Below are positions 24,140 through 32,022 of a stretch of 42,137 nucleotides of DNA, one piece after another; position 1 is the stretch's first letter; every line of letters starts with the position of its first letter. This DNA comes from Clostridia bacterium (GTDB lineage: Bacteria; Bacillota; Clostridia; Christensenellales; Aristaeellaceae). Position numbers and translations under genes: made by a program. The DNA lies in NCBI GenBank assembly GCA_900769075.1, contig CAAGFE010000032.1:1-42137 (forward strand), in the 5' to 3' direction. The notes under the pieces are model-generated. The model did no database searches, had not been told where the DNA came from, and saw only the letters and a program-made list of their open reading frames with translations.

Positions 24140-24168
24140 GCACACCTTCTTCCAGGTGTGCTTCTTTG
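24140..24168 (+). terminator. Terminator after recR
   Basis: Perfect 8-base arms GCACACCT (24140-24147) and AGGTGTGC (24154-24161), 6-base loop, then TTCTTTG. It lies 13 bases after the stop codon. Confidence 0.82.
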
Positions 24169-24185
24169 CTATTCAGGAGTAACCG

Positions 24186-25502
24186 ATGGAATACATGTTG
24201 ATGGCGGCCATCGTGCTGCTGGTGATTGCTGTGGGGCTGCTCATCGCGGTGCTTGTCCGCCAGGGGAAGCTGACCTCCGCCCAGGATCAGCAGCGCGCCC
24301 GCACAGAGGAATTCCTGCTGCAATTCGGCAACGAAATGTTTGATGAGCTGAACGAGCAGCGACGGGAGAACATCGCCGCGCTCCAGCAGACCGGCGATCG
24401 CATCTCAACCTCCACCGCCCATCTGGGTCAGAGCCAGACCGCGCTGCTGGAAAGCATGCAGCGCCATCTTTCGCTGTCCGCGCGGAACCAGGAGGAACAC
24501 ATCGCCCAATTGTCCACCGGGGTGAATGAAACCCTCGCCCAGCTGGACGCCCGCATGGAGCAGGTGCGCAGGGCCACCTCCGAGGGCATGGAAACGCTCC
24601 GTCAGGAGAACACCCGCCAGCTGAACGAGATGCGCCGCACCATGGACGAAAGGCTCACCCAAAGCCTGGATCAGCGGCTGAACGACTCCTTCGCGCTGAT
24701 CAGCCAGCGCCTGGAGCAGGTTTACCGGGGCCTGGGCGAGATGCAAAGCCTCGCCACCGGCGTGGGCGACCTGAAGCGCGTGCTGACCAATGTCAAGACC
24801 CGCGGGATTTGGGGCGAGATGCAGCTGGGCTCGCTGCTGTCCGCCGTGCTGACCCGGGAGCAATACGACGAGAACGTCGCGGTGGTGCCCGGCAGCCTGG
24901 AACGGGTGGAGTTTGCCGTCCGTCTGCCCGGCAAGGAGGCCGATCTGGTCTACCTGCCCATCGACAGCAAGTTCCCCATGGAGGACTACTCACGGCTGCA
25001 GGAGGCCGCCACCGCTGCCGACGCGCCCGCCGTTGACGCGGCCCGCAGGGCGCTCATGCAGCGCATCCGCCTGGAAGCCAAGCGCATTGCTTCCAAGTAC
25101 ATCGCGCCGCCCCATACCACCGATTTCGCGGTGATGTTCCTGCCCGTGGAGGGCTTGTACGCCGAGGTGGTGCAGCAGACCGACCTGGTGGAGGCCATTC
25201 AGCGGGAGCAGCGGGTGGTCATCGCCGGGCCGAGCACCTTCTCCGCACTGCTGAATGCGCTGCAAATGGGCTTCCGGACGCTGGCGATCGAGAAGCGCTC
25301 CGGCGAGGTGTGGAAGCTGCTGGGCACGGTCAAGGCGGACTTCGGCGCCTTCTCCGAGGTGCTGGAAAAGACGCAGCTGCGCCTGCGCCAGGCCAGCGAA
25401 TCCATCGACAGCGCCTTTGTCAAGACGCGCACCATCCAGCGCCATCTGGGCGCGGTGGAATCCGCCGGCATGGAGGGCAAGCTGCCTTCCGCAGAAGAAT
25501 AA
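24186..25502 (+). CDS. rmuC: DNA recombination protein RmuC
   Basis: RmuC is a membrane-anchored protein with a predicted nuclease-like core; in E. coli it limits inversions between repeats. The 438 residues show one N-terminal transmembrane helix (residues 4-24), a long coiled coil (about 30-190, rich in Gln, Arg and Glu), then the RmuC domain: KTRGIWGEMQLGSLL, LPGKEADLVYLPIDSKFPME, FAVMFLPVEGLYAE and GPSTFSALLNALQMGFRTLA. The C-terminal tail is short. CAGGAGT lies 7 bases before the ATG. The gene follows the recR terminator closely; I see no clear promoter in the 17 bases between, so it may be expressed by readthrough. Confidence 0.95.
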   Translation: MEYMLMAAIVLLVIAVGLLIAVLVRQGKLTSAQDQQRARTEEFLLQFGNEMFDELNEQRRENIAALQQTGDRISTSTAHLGQSQTALLESMQRHLSLSARNQEEHIAQLSTGVNETLAQLDARMEQVRRATSEGMETLRQENTRQLNEMRRTMDERLTQSLDQRLNDSFALISQRLEQVYRGLGEMQSLATGVGDLKRVLTNVKTRGIWGEMQLGSLLSAVLTREQYDENVAVVPGSLERVEFAVRLPGKEADLVYLPIDSKFPMEDYSRLQEAATAADAPAVDAARRALMQRIRLEAKRIASKYIAPPHTTDFAVMFLPVEGLYAEVVQQTDLVEAIQREQRVVIAGPSTFSALLNALQMGFRTLAIEKRSGEVWKLLGTVKADFGAFSEVLEKTQLRLRQASESIDSAFVKTRTIQRHLGAVESAGMEGKLPSAEE

Positions 25503-25544
25503 ACAAGCGTCCGCCTACCCCGGCAGACGCACAAAGGAGTCCCT

Positions 25545-26333
25545 ATGGAGCTGACCGTCCTGATGGAAAACACGACCTGCCGGGCTGACCTGGCCTGCGA
25601 ACACGGCCTGAGCCTGTACATCGAAACCAATGGGCAGCGCATCCTCTTCGACGCGGGCCAGACCGGCGCGTTTGCCGACAACGCCGAGAAGCTGGGCGTG
25701 GATCTCCGCCAGGTTGACCTGTGCATCCTCAGCCACGGCCACTACGACCACGGCGGCGGACTCAAGCGCTTCCTGGAGGTCAACGACCACGCGAAGATTT
25801 ACGTCAGCCGCCATGCCTTCGGCGACTACTTCAACGCCGAAGAGAAGTTCATCGGCCTGGACTGGGAGCTGCTGAGCGAGGAACGCATCGTGTTCGTCCG
25901 GGACAACCTCACCCTCTCCGACACGCTGTCCCTCCACGCCTGCGAGGGCTTCCCCCAGCCCTACTTCACCGATCCCTACGGCATGCAGGTGAAGCGCCGG
26001 GGTCAGCTGGAAGCGGACGACTTCCGCCACGAGCAGTACCTGCTCATCCGGGAGGGGGCGCGGCGGATCATCGTCAGCGGCTGCAGCCACAGGGGCGTGA
26101 TGAACATCAAGACCTGGTTTGCGCCGGATGTGTTCATCGGCGGGTTCCACCTGATGAAGCTCGACCCGGAGAAGGATGCCACCCGGCTGAAATTCACCGC
26201 CATGGAGCTGATGAAGCAAAGCACGGTCTACTACACCGGGCACTGCACGGGCAGCGCTCAATTTGCCGCGCTGAAGGCACACATGGGCGACCGGCTGATT
26301 GCCCTGACCACCGGCGCTTCCTATGACGTCTGA
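25545..26333 (+). CDS. Metallo-beta-lactamase-fold hydrolase, COG1237 type
   Basis: This is a cytoplasmic metallo-hydrolase of 262 residues with no signal peptide. The motifs are ordered as in the COG1237 branch (related to the beta-RFAP-synthase-like protein of methanopterin literature): MENTTCRADLACEHGLSLYI, then LFDAGQTGAF, the zinc motif SHGHYDHGGGL, GCSHRGVMNI, FIGGFHL and YTGHCTG. The physiological substrate in bacteria is not established. The ATG at 25545 has AAAGGAG 7 bases upstream. It stands alone between rmuC and the tRNA gene, 42 bases after rmuC, so it could share the rmuC transcript. Confidence 0.88.
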   Translation: MELTVLMENTTCRADLACEHGLSLYIETNGQRILFDAGQTGAFADNAEKLGVDLRQVDLCILSHGHYDHGGGLKRFLEVNDHAKIYVSRHAFGDYFNAEEKFIGLDWELLSEERIVFVRDNLTLSDTLSLHACEGFPQPYFTDPYGMQVKRRGQLEADDFRHEQYLLIREGARRIIVSGCSHRGVMNIKTWFAPDVFIGGFHLMKLDPEKDATRLKFTAMELMKQSTVYYTGHCTGSAQFAALKAHMGDRLIALTTGASYDV

Positions 26334-26341
26334 CGCAAAAT

Positions 26342-26378
26342 GCCGGGGCCGGTCATCTTCCGATTGACCAGCCCCGGC
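26342..26378 (+). terminator. Terminator-like hairpin after the COG1237 gene
   Basis: Arms of 14 bases (26342-26355 and 26365-26378) pair with a single mismatch, GCCGGGGC at the base against GCCCCGGC. The T-tract is poor (TTGT after the stem). The 3' arm carries the -35 box of the tRNA promoter. Confidence 0.7.
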
Positions 26379-26392
26379 CGTTGTGGTATAAT
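26364..26392 (+). promoter_or_regulatory. tRNA-Leu promoter
   Basis: -35 TTGACC (26364-26369), 17-base spacer, perfect -10 TATAAT (26387-26392). The start would be near 26399, about four bases before the mature tRNA, so the primary transcript has almost no 5' leader. Confidence 0.9.
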
Positions 26393-26402
26393 ATGTCCGC
26401 TG

Positions 26403-26481
26403 GCTGATGTGGTGGAATGGCAGACACCGGGGACTTAAAATCCCCTGCTCCGGCGTGCGGGTTCGAGTCCCGCCATCAGCA
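26403..26481 (+). tRNA. tRNA-Leu (anticodon UAA)
   Basis: A cloverleaf can be drawn by hand. The acceptor stem is GCTGATG (26403-26409) with CATCAGC (26474-26480), discriminator A at 26481. The D arm is GTG...CAC. The anticodon stem GGGGA/TCCCC encloses loop CTTAAAA, anticodon TAA (reads UUA and UUG). A long variable region of class II type follows, and the T arm is GCGGG/CCCGC with loop TTCGAGT. The CCA end is not encoded (the DNA reads CAG after the discriminator). It has its own promoter and terminator. Confidence 0.96.
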
Positions 26482-26487
26482 CAGAAG

Positions 26488-26514
26488 GCTCCGGATTGCT
26501 CCGGAGCTTTTTTT
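26488..26514 (+). terminator. tRNA-Leu terminator
   Basis: Perfect arms GCTCCGGA (26488-26495) and TCCGGAGC (26500-26507), 4-base loop, then seven T. The minus-strand gene that ends at 26517 stops immediately beside it. Confidence 0.93.
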
Positions 26515-26516
26515 GT

Positions 26517-27479
26517 TCAATTCTTCCTTGCGTTCAGCACCGCCGCGATGCCGCCGAACAGCAACCCTGCCACCGGCCACACAAGCCAGGTGCGATGCCA
26601 ATCCCCGGTGTAAAAGCTCCAGCCGAGATAGAGCGCCGCGATCAGGCACCAGAAGGCGGCAGGCCAGGGCGAGCGATTCCGCTGCTTCTGACCCCGGTTG
26701 TAGTCGCCTTCCTCCAGCAGGCGCTGAAAGCTGCCCTCCACCATGCCCGCACTGACGATCAGGTACACCGCGATGGCCACGATCGCCAGCAGCAGGCAGA
26801 CAGAGGCCATGATGAAGATGGCGATTTCCGTCAGCAGCGATGTGCACAGCAGCGGCAGCAGCGACAGCACGCACAGCACCACGCCCAGGATGATGTTCCG
26901 CGTAAAGAGGGGACGATGGGCCTTTTTCATCTCGCTGACCATGCCGGACACGCCGTAGGCTGTATCAATCGGTTCCCGTTCCAGATACTCGTATGGCTGG
27001 TTCTTCATCCCCCAGCGGATGAACACCATCACCGCGAGGGCCACCGTCACCAGGAGGAACACCAGGCCCGTCACCGCAGCTGCGGCGTCATTCAGGCGGT
27101 TCATGTCGGCGAGGGCACCGAGCATCAGCAGCGGAAGGGGAGAAATGATACAGGCGCTCACCGCCAGCGCCACGGGCTTTGCGTTCTCCCGCACCAGGCG
27201 CAGGTATTCGCCCGCTTCCTCCATGGAAACCCGGCGCAGGGCTTGATCCGCTTCCTCCGCCGGGGCGGGATTCTCACCCTCCAGCTCGTCCTTGAGCAGG
27301 TAATCCGTGCTGACCCCCGAACAGGCGGCTCATGGCGATGATGCGCTCCAGATCGGGCACGGACTGGGCCCCTTCCCACTTGCTCACCGCCTGACAGCTC
27401 ACCCCCAGCTTTTCGCCAGTTCCTCCTGGGACCAGCCTGCCTTCTTTCTCAGCTCCGTAATCTTGTTTGCCAGAATCAT
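26517..27479 (-). pseudogene. HTH (Xre-type) regulator with C-terminal membrane domain, two compensating frameshifts
   Basis: The reading runs from an ATG at 27479 (GAGGTG upstream). The first segment gives MILANKITELRKKAGWSQEE, then a one-base loss near 27409-27416 (GCGAAAAGC) moves the frame; the next segment carries the HTH core KLGVSCQAVSKWEGAQSVPD; then a one-base gain in a run of five G near 27317-27321 restores the original frame through the rest. The remaining 235 or so residues hold five to six hydrophobic segments and end VAGLLFGGIAAVLNARKN. The two indels cancel, so the start and the long downstream frame are in phase. Either the gene is broken in its DNA-binding domain, or both homopolymer changes are sequencing errors. 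The target is unknown. The downstream frame alone could start at 27224. Confidence 0.75.
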
Positions 27480-27522
27480 ATCCGCACCTCATTCATGCTT
27501 GTTTGCCTTTTGGCATGGCTAT

Positions 27523-27531
27523 ATCATAGCA
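27523..27531 (-). promoter_or_regulatory. Extended -10 promoter of the HTH-membrane gene
   Basis: Minus strand TG-C-TATGAT (-10 at 27528-27523). The -35 region is poor, as expected for an extended -10 element. The leader is about 40 bases. Confidence 0.55.
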
Positions 27532-27601
27532 CAAATGGCGGTTTCCTGCCATCAAATCAGCTTGGAAATCTGTCAACCGGCGGTTGCACATGGGTTTATC
27601 G

Positions 27602-27630
27602 TTGAAAAAAGCGTTCCTCCATGATAAAAT
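27602..27630 (+). promoter_or_regulatory. Promoter of the methyltransferase gene
   Basis: -35 TTGAAA (27602-27607), 17-base spacer, -10 TAAAAT (27625-27630). The start codon follows about 45 bases after the predicted start point. Confidence 0.75.
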
Positions 27631-27681
27631 GATGCCGATGCGGGACGCGCTGTCCCGGAAAATCACATGGAGGGGACTTCC

Positions 27682-28539
27682 ATGACCCACGGTGACAACG
27701 AACGCCTTCTGACGCTCATCAGCGAATATCTGTGCTTCACGCCCTGCGCCATCCGCCCTGAGGACGTGACCTCCCTGGCCGCTGACTGCGGTCTGGCACC
27801 CAACGAAGCCTACATGGCCCTACTGGCGGCCCACTGCCGTCTGGACACCGCCAAGCCTGAGGATGCGCGGCTTTACCGCGGTTATTTCCCGCAGATGGTG
27901 CATCAGCTGGACCCGGCGATCTTTGAGGCGGACGCCTACCTGCAGGCTGTGCGCCCGGACAGCGGCGCTCAGGGCCGCATCGAGCTGGGATATGATACCA
28001 TCGCCCCCATGGAGCTGTTTGTGTCGGACGATTTCCAGGTGGACGGGCAGGGCCGCGTACTCCCCCAGTTGGGCTGGTTCGACCGGGCCTTCTCCTTCCC
28101 TGCCCTCCGCGAGGACGGGCGCGTGTGGATGACCGTCACCCCCAATGAGATCAACACCATCTCCCCCGCCGTGCAGGCCAGCCATGGCAAGGTGCTGACC
28201 TATGGCCTGGGGCTGGGGTACTACGCCTTCCACTGCCTGCGGAAGGACGATGTATCCAGCGTCACGGTGGTGGAGAAGAATCCGGCGGTCATCGATGTGT
28301 TCCGGCGGCTTCTGCTCCCATTCTTCCCGCGGAGGGAGGCGCTGACCATCGTTCAGGCAGACGCCTTCGACTACTCCGCACAGGTGATTCCCACGCAAGG
28401 CTTCGACACCGTTTTCACCGACCTGTGGCACGACGTGGCGGACGCCATCCCCCTCTACAGGCGGATGAAGGCGCTGGAAACGCCCGGCCCAGATTATCTC
28501 TACTGGATCGAAAAGACGCTCCGGGTTTACATGGACTGA
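27682..28539 (+). CDS. SAM-dependent methyltransferase-like protein (spermidine-synthase fold)
   Basis: This protein has 285 residues from the ATG at 27682 (GGAGGGG 6 bases upstream; an ATG at 27667 lacks a ribosome binding site). The C-terminal half has a Rossmann methyltransferase pattern: LTYGLGLGYYAFHCLRKDDV (motif I), VTVVEKNPAVIDVFRRLLLP (the acidic residue of motif II), ALTIVQADAFDY, then FDTVFTDLWHDVADAIPLY, resembling spermidine-synthase-like proteins. The N-terminal half is helical and not recognised. The acceptor is unknown. Its last 13 bases overlap the convergent Noc-like gene. Confidence 0.72.
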   Translation: MTHGDNERLLTLISEYLCFTPCAIRPEDVTSLAADCGLAPNEAYMALLAAHCRLDTAKPEDARLYRGYFPQMVHQLDPAIFEADAYLQAVRPDSGAQGRIELGYDTIAPMELFVSDDFQVDGQGRVLPQLGWFDRAFSFPALREDGRVWMTVTPNEINTISPAVQASHGKVLTYGLGLGYYAFHCLRKDDVSSVTVVEKNPAVIDVFRRLLLPFFPRREALTIVQADAFDYSAQVIPTQGFDTVFTDLWHDVADAIPLYRRMKALETPGPDYLYWIEKTLRVYMD

Positions 28540-29093
28540 TGGCGTTCCGTGCGCCGCCTGCGGGTCGGATACGAGATGGTCAGCTCCTGCATGCCGCCGG
28601 TGCTGCGTTCCGTGAGGGTTGCGCGCACGCCGGCGGTTTTCATTTGCTCCACGATATCGCAGATGGCGTTCCGGTAGGGCCGCATGTCCCGCATGAGTGT
28701 CACCACATGCTGCTGATGAACCTCTGGGCCCTCGCGGAGACGCGGATTGCGCTGCGCTGCGCTGATGAGCAGCCCCGCATCCCGGATGCAGAGCCGTTCG
28801 CGGACAATGCGGTTGGCCATCCGCCGCCGGGAGAGCGGATCGGGCAGCTGCAGCAGCAGCAGGGCGATCTCCTCCGGCACTTTTTCCCTGCGAAGGAGGG
28901 CCTGCAGACCTTCGTCCAGCCTGCAAAGACGCATACGCTCCGTCAGCTGGGGGATGGTCAGACTGGTCATCCGCGACAGCTCTGCCAGGGGATAGCCCTG
29001 CGCCTGAAGGCGCAGCAGCTGCGCCGCCGAGTCAAGGTAATGCAGGGGCGGCGGCACGGGAATCGGAACCGGGCGCGGCATCTGGTACAGCAT
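28527..29093 (-). CDS. Noc/ParB-like protein lacking the N-terminal CTPase domain
   Basis: This protein has 188 residues from the ATG at 29093 (AAAGGAG upstream). It starts with a short Pro-rich stretch (MPRPVPIPVPPP). Residues about 20-105 follow the ParB/Noc helix-turn-helix pattern: LLRLQAQGYPLAELSRMTSL, TIPQLTERMRLCRLDEGLQA, LLRREKVPEEIALLLLQLPD, and RRRMANRIVRERLCIRDAGL. The end (RNAICDIVEQMKTAGVRATL, then MQELTISYP) matches the C-terminal domain of the same family. The N-terminal ParB domain with its GERRxRA CTP-binding motif is absent, and the 110 bases to rsmG leave no room for it. The position just downstream of rsmG is that of noc in Bacillota. I infer a reduced noc homologue. Confidence 0.72.
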   Translation of the reverse strand: MLYQMPRPVPIPVPPPLHYLDSAAQLLRLQAQGYPLAELSRMTSLTIPQLTERMRLCRLDEGLQALLRREKVPEEIALLLLQLPDPLSRRRMANRIVRERLCIRDAGLLISAAQRNPRLREGPEVHQQHVVTLMRDMRPYRNAICDIVEQMKTAGVRATLTERSTGGMQELTISYPTRRRRTERHQSM

Positions 29094-29126
29094 GGCAGAT
29101 TTCTCCTTTGAATGGCATCTACCCCT

Positions 29127-29155
29127 ACTATATGACAGTCCCCCGCGCACCGCAA
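29127..29155 (-). promoter_or_regulatory. Promoter of the Noc-like gene
   Basis: Minus strand: -35 TTGCGG (29155-29150), 17-base spacer, -10 TATAGT (29132-29127). The gene can thus be expressed separately from rsmG. Confidence 0.62.
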
Positions 29156-29203
29156 GCAAAATCGTTCGACAGATTCTGCCCGGTTCACGGGGGATTTCTG
29201 CGC

Positions 29204-29956
29204 TCATTCAGCGGCATTCTGTTCCTTTTTGTCGTTTCCGCCCAGCGGTGACTTGCCTGGTGTGCCGGCTTTTCGCGGATACTGTCGAGCGGTTTTTGCC
29301 GTCTTGGCGATGGGCAGCAGCAGATGCTGCCAGTCCCGACCGGGGAAATGGACGGGGATTGCCTCCCCGACCTTGCCGCCCAGCAGGAACGCGGCTTTGC
29401 GGCCCTGGGGCAGTTCGTCCAGGAGCGCAGGCCCCTTCCAGCACAGCGCCTTACCGCCCACCCTGACGTAGGGCAGCAGGTACTCCGACAGCACCGCGAG
29501 GGAGGCGACAGCCCGGGCCACGGCGATATCGTACTTCTCCCGATGGTTGGGGAACTGCGCGCCGTCCTCCGCCCGGGCATGCACCAGCGTGACGTTGCGC
29601 ACTCCCAGGTCATCAATCACCGCCTGGAGGAAGTTCAGGCGTTTTTGCTGGGCATCCATCAGCGTCACCTGTAGGTTCTGGCAGGCCAGCGCCAAGGGCA
29701 GACCGGGGAAGCCCGCGCCGGTGCCCACATCAATCAGCGTGCCGGTTTGCGGCATCAGCCCCGGCACGGCCAGCGCACTCAGGCTGTCCACATAATGCTT
29801 GTCGATCATTTCCGCCTCGTCGGTCACGGCGGTCAGATCCATGCGGGTGTTCCAGTCCATCAGCAGCTCGTGGTAGCGCAGCAGCTTCCCCGGCAGATCA
29901 TCTGCATGGGCGATGCCGCACGCCGTCAAGCGGGCGGAAATCATGTCGCTTGTCAT
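29204..29956 (-). CDS. rsmG: 16S rRNA (guanine527-N7)-methyltransferase
   Basis: RsmG (GidB) methylates G527 of 16S rRNA using S-adenosylmethionine. The product has 250 residues from the ATG at 29956 (TTGGAG 8 bases upstream; a GTG at 29965 is less likely). Motifs are HYVDSLSAL, the SAM-binding LIDVGTGAGFPGLPLALA, the acidic residue in LMDAQQKRLNFLQ, and VARAVASLAVLSEYLLPYV. The C-terminal 25 residues are a basic extension beyond the usual end. The start lies five bases after the stop of the YdcF-like gene, so it belongs to that operon. The usual partner mnmG is not upstream. Confidence 0.96.
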   Translation of the reverse strand: MTSDMISARLTACGIAHADDLPGKLLRYHELLMDWNTRMDLTAVTDEAEMIDKHYVDSLSALAVPGLMPQTGTLIDVGTGAGFPGLPLALACQNLQVTLMDAQQKRLNFLQAVIDDLGVRNVTLVHARAEDGAQFPNHREKYDIAVARAVASLAVLSEYLLPYVRVGGKALCWKGPALLDELPQGRKAAFLLGGKVGEAIPVHFPGRDWQHLLLPIAKTAKTARQYPRKAGTPGKSPLGGNDKKEQNAAE

Positions 29957-29961
29957 TCGTT

Positions 29962-30570
29962 TCACTCCAACGGCAGGTGCAGGTATTTCTGCATCCAGTA
30001 TTTGATCCAGGCCAGCGCCTCCCGGCCATGATTCTTCACCCAGAAGCGCATGCCCAGCTTGGTCGGCGATCCCAGGCCGCTTGCTTCCAGCCCTGCGTCC
30101 TCGGCAAGCGCCATGGCGCGGGGCAGATGATAATCGCTGGTGACAATCAGGACATGGTTCACCTCGTGGCCCTCCAGCAACGCCATCGCGTGGGCGATGT
30201 TTTGGCGGGTGTTGAAGCTCTTGTCATCCATGAGGATGCATTCCTCCGGGACGCCCTGGCGGATCAGCTCCTCCCGCATGGCGTGGGCCTCGGGAACAGG
30301 CTCATTTGCCCCCTGCGCGCCGCAGACGGCAATCAGGCAGTTCCGCTCCTTCCAGGCCTTTGCGGCTGCGTCCATGCGCCACTGGAGCTGGAGGGACAGC
30401 GTGCCGTCCGGCTTGACCTGGGCGCCCAGGACGATGATCGCGTCGTACTCGCCCACCGGATCCACATGCTTCTCCCGATAGCAGACCATCGCCACCACCC
30501 CCAGATAGAAAATGACGCCCAGGAGGATACAGATCAGCGCCAGCTTCAGCAGTTGTTTCAAGTGCTTCAT
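29962..30570 (-). CDS. YdcF/SanA-family (DUF218) membrane protein
   Basis: This is a 202-residue ElyC/SanA/YdcF (DUF218) protein. An N-terminal transmembrane helix (residues about 8-30) is followed by the domain: YDAIIVLGAQVKPDGTLS, the Arg-bearing segment LQWRMDAAAKAW, CLIAVCGAQGANEPVPEAHA, DDKSFNTRQNIAHAM and VLIVTSDYHLPRAM. Family members affect envelope synthesis and vancomycin tolerance in E. coli, but the biochemical activity is not settled. It lies between radC and rsmG in a compact minus-strand operon. A second DUF218 protein lies two genes upstream. Confidence 0.88.
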   Translation of the reverse strand: MKHLKQLLKLALICILLGVIFYLGVVAMVCYREKHVDPVGEYDAIIVLGAQVKPDGTLSLQLQWRMDAAAKAWKERNCLIAVCGAQGANEPVPEAHAMREELIRQGVPEECILMDDKSFNTRQNIAHAMALLEGHEVNHVLIVTSDYHLPRAMALAEDAGLEASGLGSPTKLGMRFWVKNHGREALAWIKYWMQKYLHLPLE

Positions 30571-30590
30571 GGTTCATTTGTTCCTTTCGT

Positions 30591-31337
30591 TCAGGCCGGA
30601 TCGCTCTCCCAGCCATCCTCATCCTCACGAAAGCACCACTTCTTGGCATTGCGCATGATGGAGGACGTGTAATCACCATGGAGCATCATGCTGTAGGTTT
30701 CCCCGTCCGACACGATGATATGATCCATCAGCACAATGCCGAGCTTGGAGAGCACGCTTTCCAGCTCGCGGGTGACTTCCACGTCTCCGTAGGAGGGCAC
30801 GGCTTCCCCGCCGGGATGGTTATGGCAGAGGATCACGCCATAGGCATTGTGATTGAGGGCGGTTTCCACCACCAGGCGCGGATAGGCCGGCACCTCCGCC
30901 AGGCTGCCTTCGCCCACGATGCGCCGCCCCAGCACCCGCAGCTGCGTGGACAGGGAGATGACGTAGAAGCGCTCCCGCTGAAGGCCCGTCAGCAGGGCGC
31001 GGCAGTATTCCTCCACGTCCCGGAAATGACTGAGCCGCTCCTTTTCCTCGCACAGGCATAGCTCATAGCGCCGGAAGAGCGGCACCATGAGGGAAATCAG
31101 CGTCGCTGTTTCCTCCCCCACGCCCTCCACCGCGCAGAGCTGATCCACCGGTGCCTCCAGCACCCCCTTGAGGCTGCCAAAGGCATCCAGCAGCCGATGG
31201 GCCAGCGGATTCACATCCCCCCGGGCCCGGGCATAAAAGAGCAGCAGCTCCAGCACCTCATGGGGTGCAAAGCCTTCGATTCCTTCCAGGCGGAAGCGTT
31301 CCCGCATCCGGCGGCGGTGTCCGTCGTGCATGGTCAT
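30591..31337 (-). CDS. radC: RadC-like JAB-domain protein
   Basis: This 248-residue protein has an N-terminal helix-hairpin-helix-like region (FAPHEVLELLLFYARARGDV, then VEGVGEETATLISL) and the JAB/MPN domain with the metal-binding motif LCHNHPGGEAVPSYGDVEVT (His-x-His...Ser...Asp). Despite its name RadC is not proven to act in DNA repair; a JAB metal-dependent nuclease or peptidase is suggested by the fold. The start may be the ATG at 31337 or that at 31331; AGGA lies just upstream of both. It lies 20 bases before the YdcF-like gene and 40 bases after the other one, so all are one operon. Confidence 0.93.
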   Translation of the reverse strand: MTMHDGHRRRMRERFRLEGIEGFAPHEVLELLLFYARARGDVNPLAHRLLDAFGSLKGVLEAPVDQLCAVEGVGEETATLISLMVPLFRRYELCLCEEKERLSHFRDVEEYCRALLTGLQRERFYVISLSTQLRVLGRRIVGEGSLAEVPAYPRLVVETALNHNAYGVILCHNHPGGEAVPSYGDVEVTRELESVLSKLGIVLMDHIIVSDGETYSMMLHGDYTSSIMRNAKKWCFREDEDGWESDPA

Positions 31338-31377
31338 GTGGTTCCTGCTTTCCAGGGGATACCCCCCCTCGTCCTAC

Positions 31378-32022
31378 TTAACGATATGAAGCATCGTTTT
31401 CTTCCAGCATCATGGAAAAAACATCCCCGATCTGACCGCCCAGGCGCTGCAGCTCGCCCAGGACGCGGGCACGGCCCTTCTCGGACCGATACCACTCGTC
31501 CCGCCCGTAGCCGGGCCGGCTGGCCGGGCAGACGATGAACCGGGTGTCCGGCATGGCCGCCTGATAATACAGCAGCGCCCGCCGGGCATGGAAGGCATGG
31601 CAGGCCAGGATTGCCGTACGGCAGTCAATATCCGCCGCCTTCAGCACATCCCGGGAGAGCTGGGCGTTCTCCCAGGTGTAGGTGGCCTGCTCCTCCCGGA
31701 GGATGGCGCGATCCGGCACGCCGTGGCGAATCAGCACCTCCCGGAGGAAGGCCCATTCCGTTTCATACGATCCCGGATACTCGCTTTTCAGCGGTTCGGG
31801 CAAATCCAGAAAGTACCCGCGTTTGATCGTATACCGTCCGGATGGCAGCACATAGGGGGCGTATCCGGCGCGGTACAGTTCCGCCGCGCGCAGGGCATGC
31901 TCGATCTTGCGCGATCCGGGCACAAAGATCACATCCGCCCTTTCCGGCGGATCCTCGACGTAGATAAACTCCGTCACTGCACGGATGAACCGCTCAGCCC
32001 CGGCGGTCAGCTTCTCCTGCAT
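31378..32022 (-). CDS. YdcF-family (DUF218) protein, soluble form
   Basis: This protein has 214 residues from the ATG at 32022 (GGAGGG upstream; the longer frame to 32097 runs inside the dehydrogenase gene). There is no signal or transmembrane helix. DUF218 pattern: RADVIFVPGSRKIEHALRAA, YVLPSGR, the segment ETEWAFLREVLIRHGVPDRA, EEQATYTWENAQLSRDVL and AILACHAFHARRALLYYQAA. It overlaps the upstream dehydrogenase gene by 29 bases, so expression is coupled. Its paralogue at 29962 has a membrane anchor, so the two may act on different sides of the membrane. Confidence 0.85.
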   Translation of the reverse strand: MQEKLTAGAERFIRAVTEFIYVEDPPERADVIFVPGSRKIEHALRAAELYRAGYAPYVLPSGRYTIKRGYFLDLPEPLKSEYPGSYETEWAFLREVLIRHGVPDRAILREEQATYTWENAQLSRDVLKAADIDCRTAILACHAFHARRALLYYQAAMPDTRFIVCPASRPGYGRDEWYRSEKGRARVLGELQRLGGQIGDVFSMMLEENDASYR

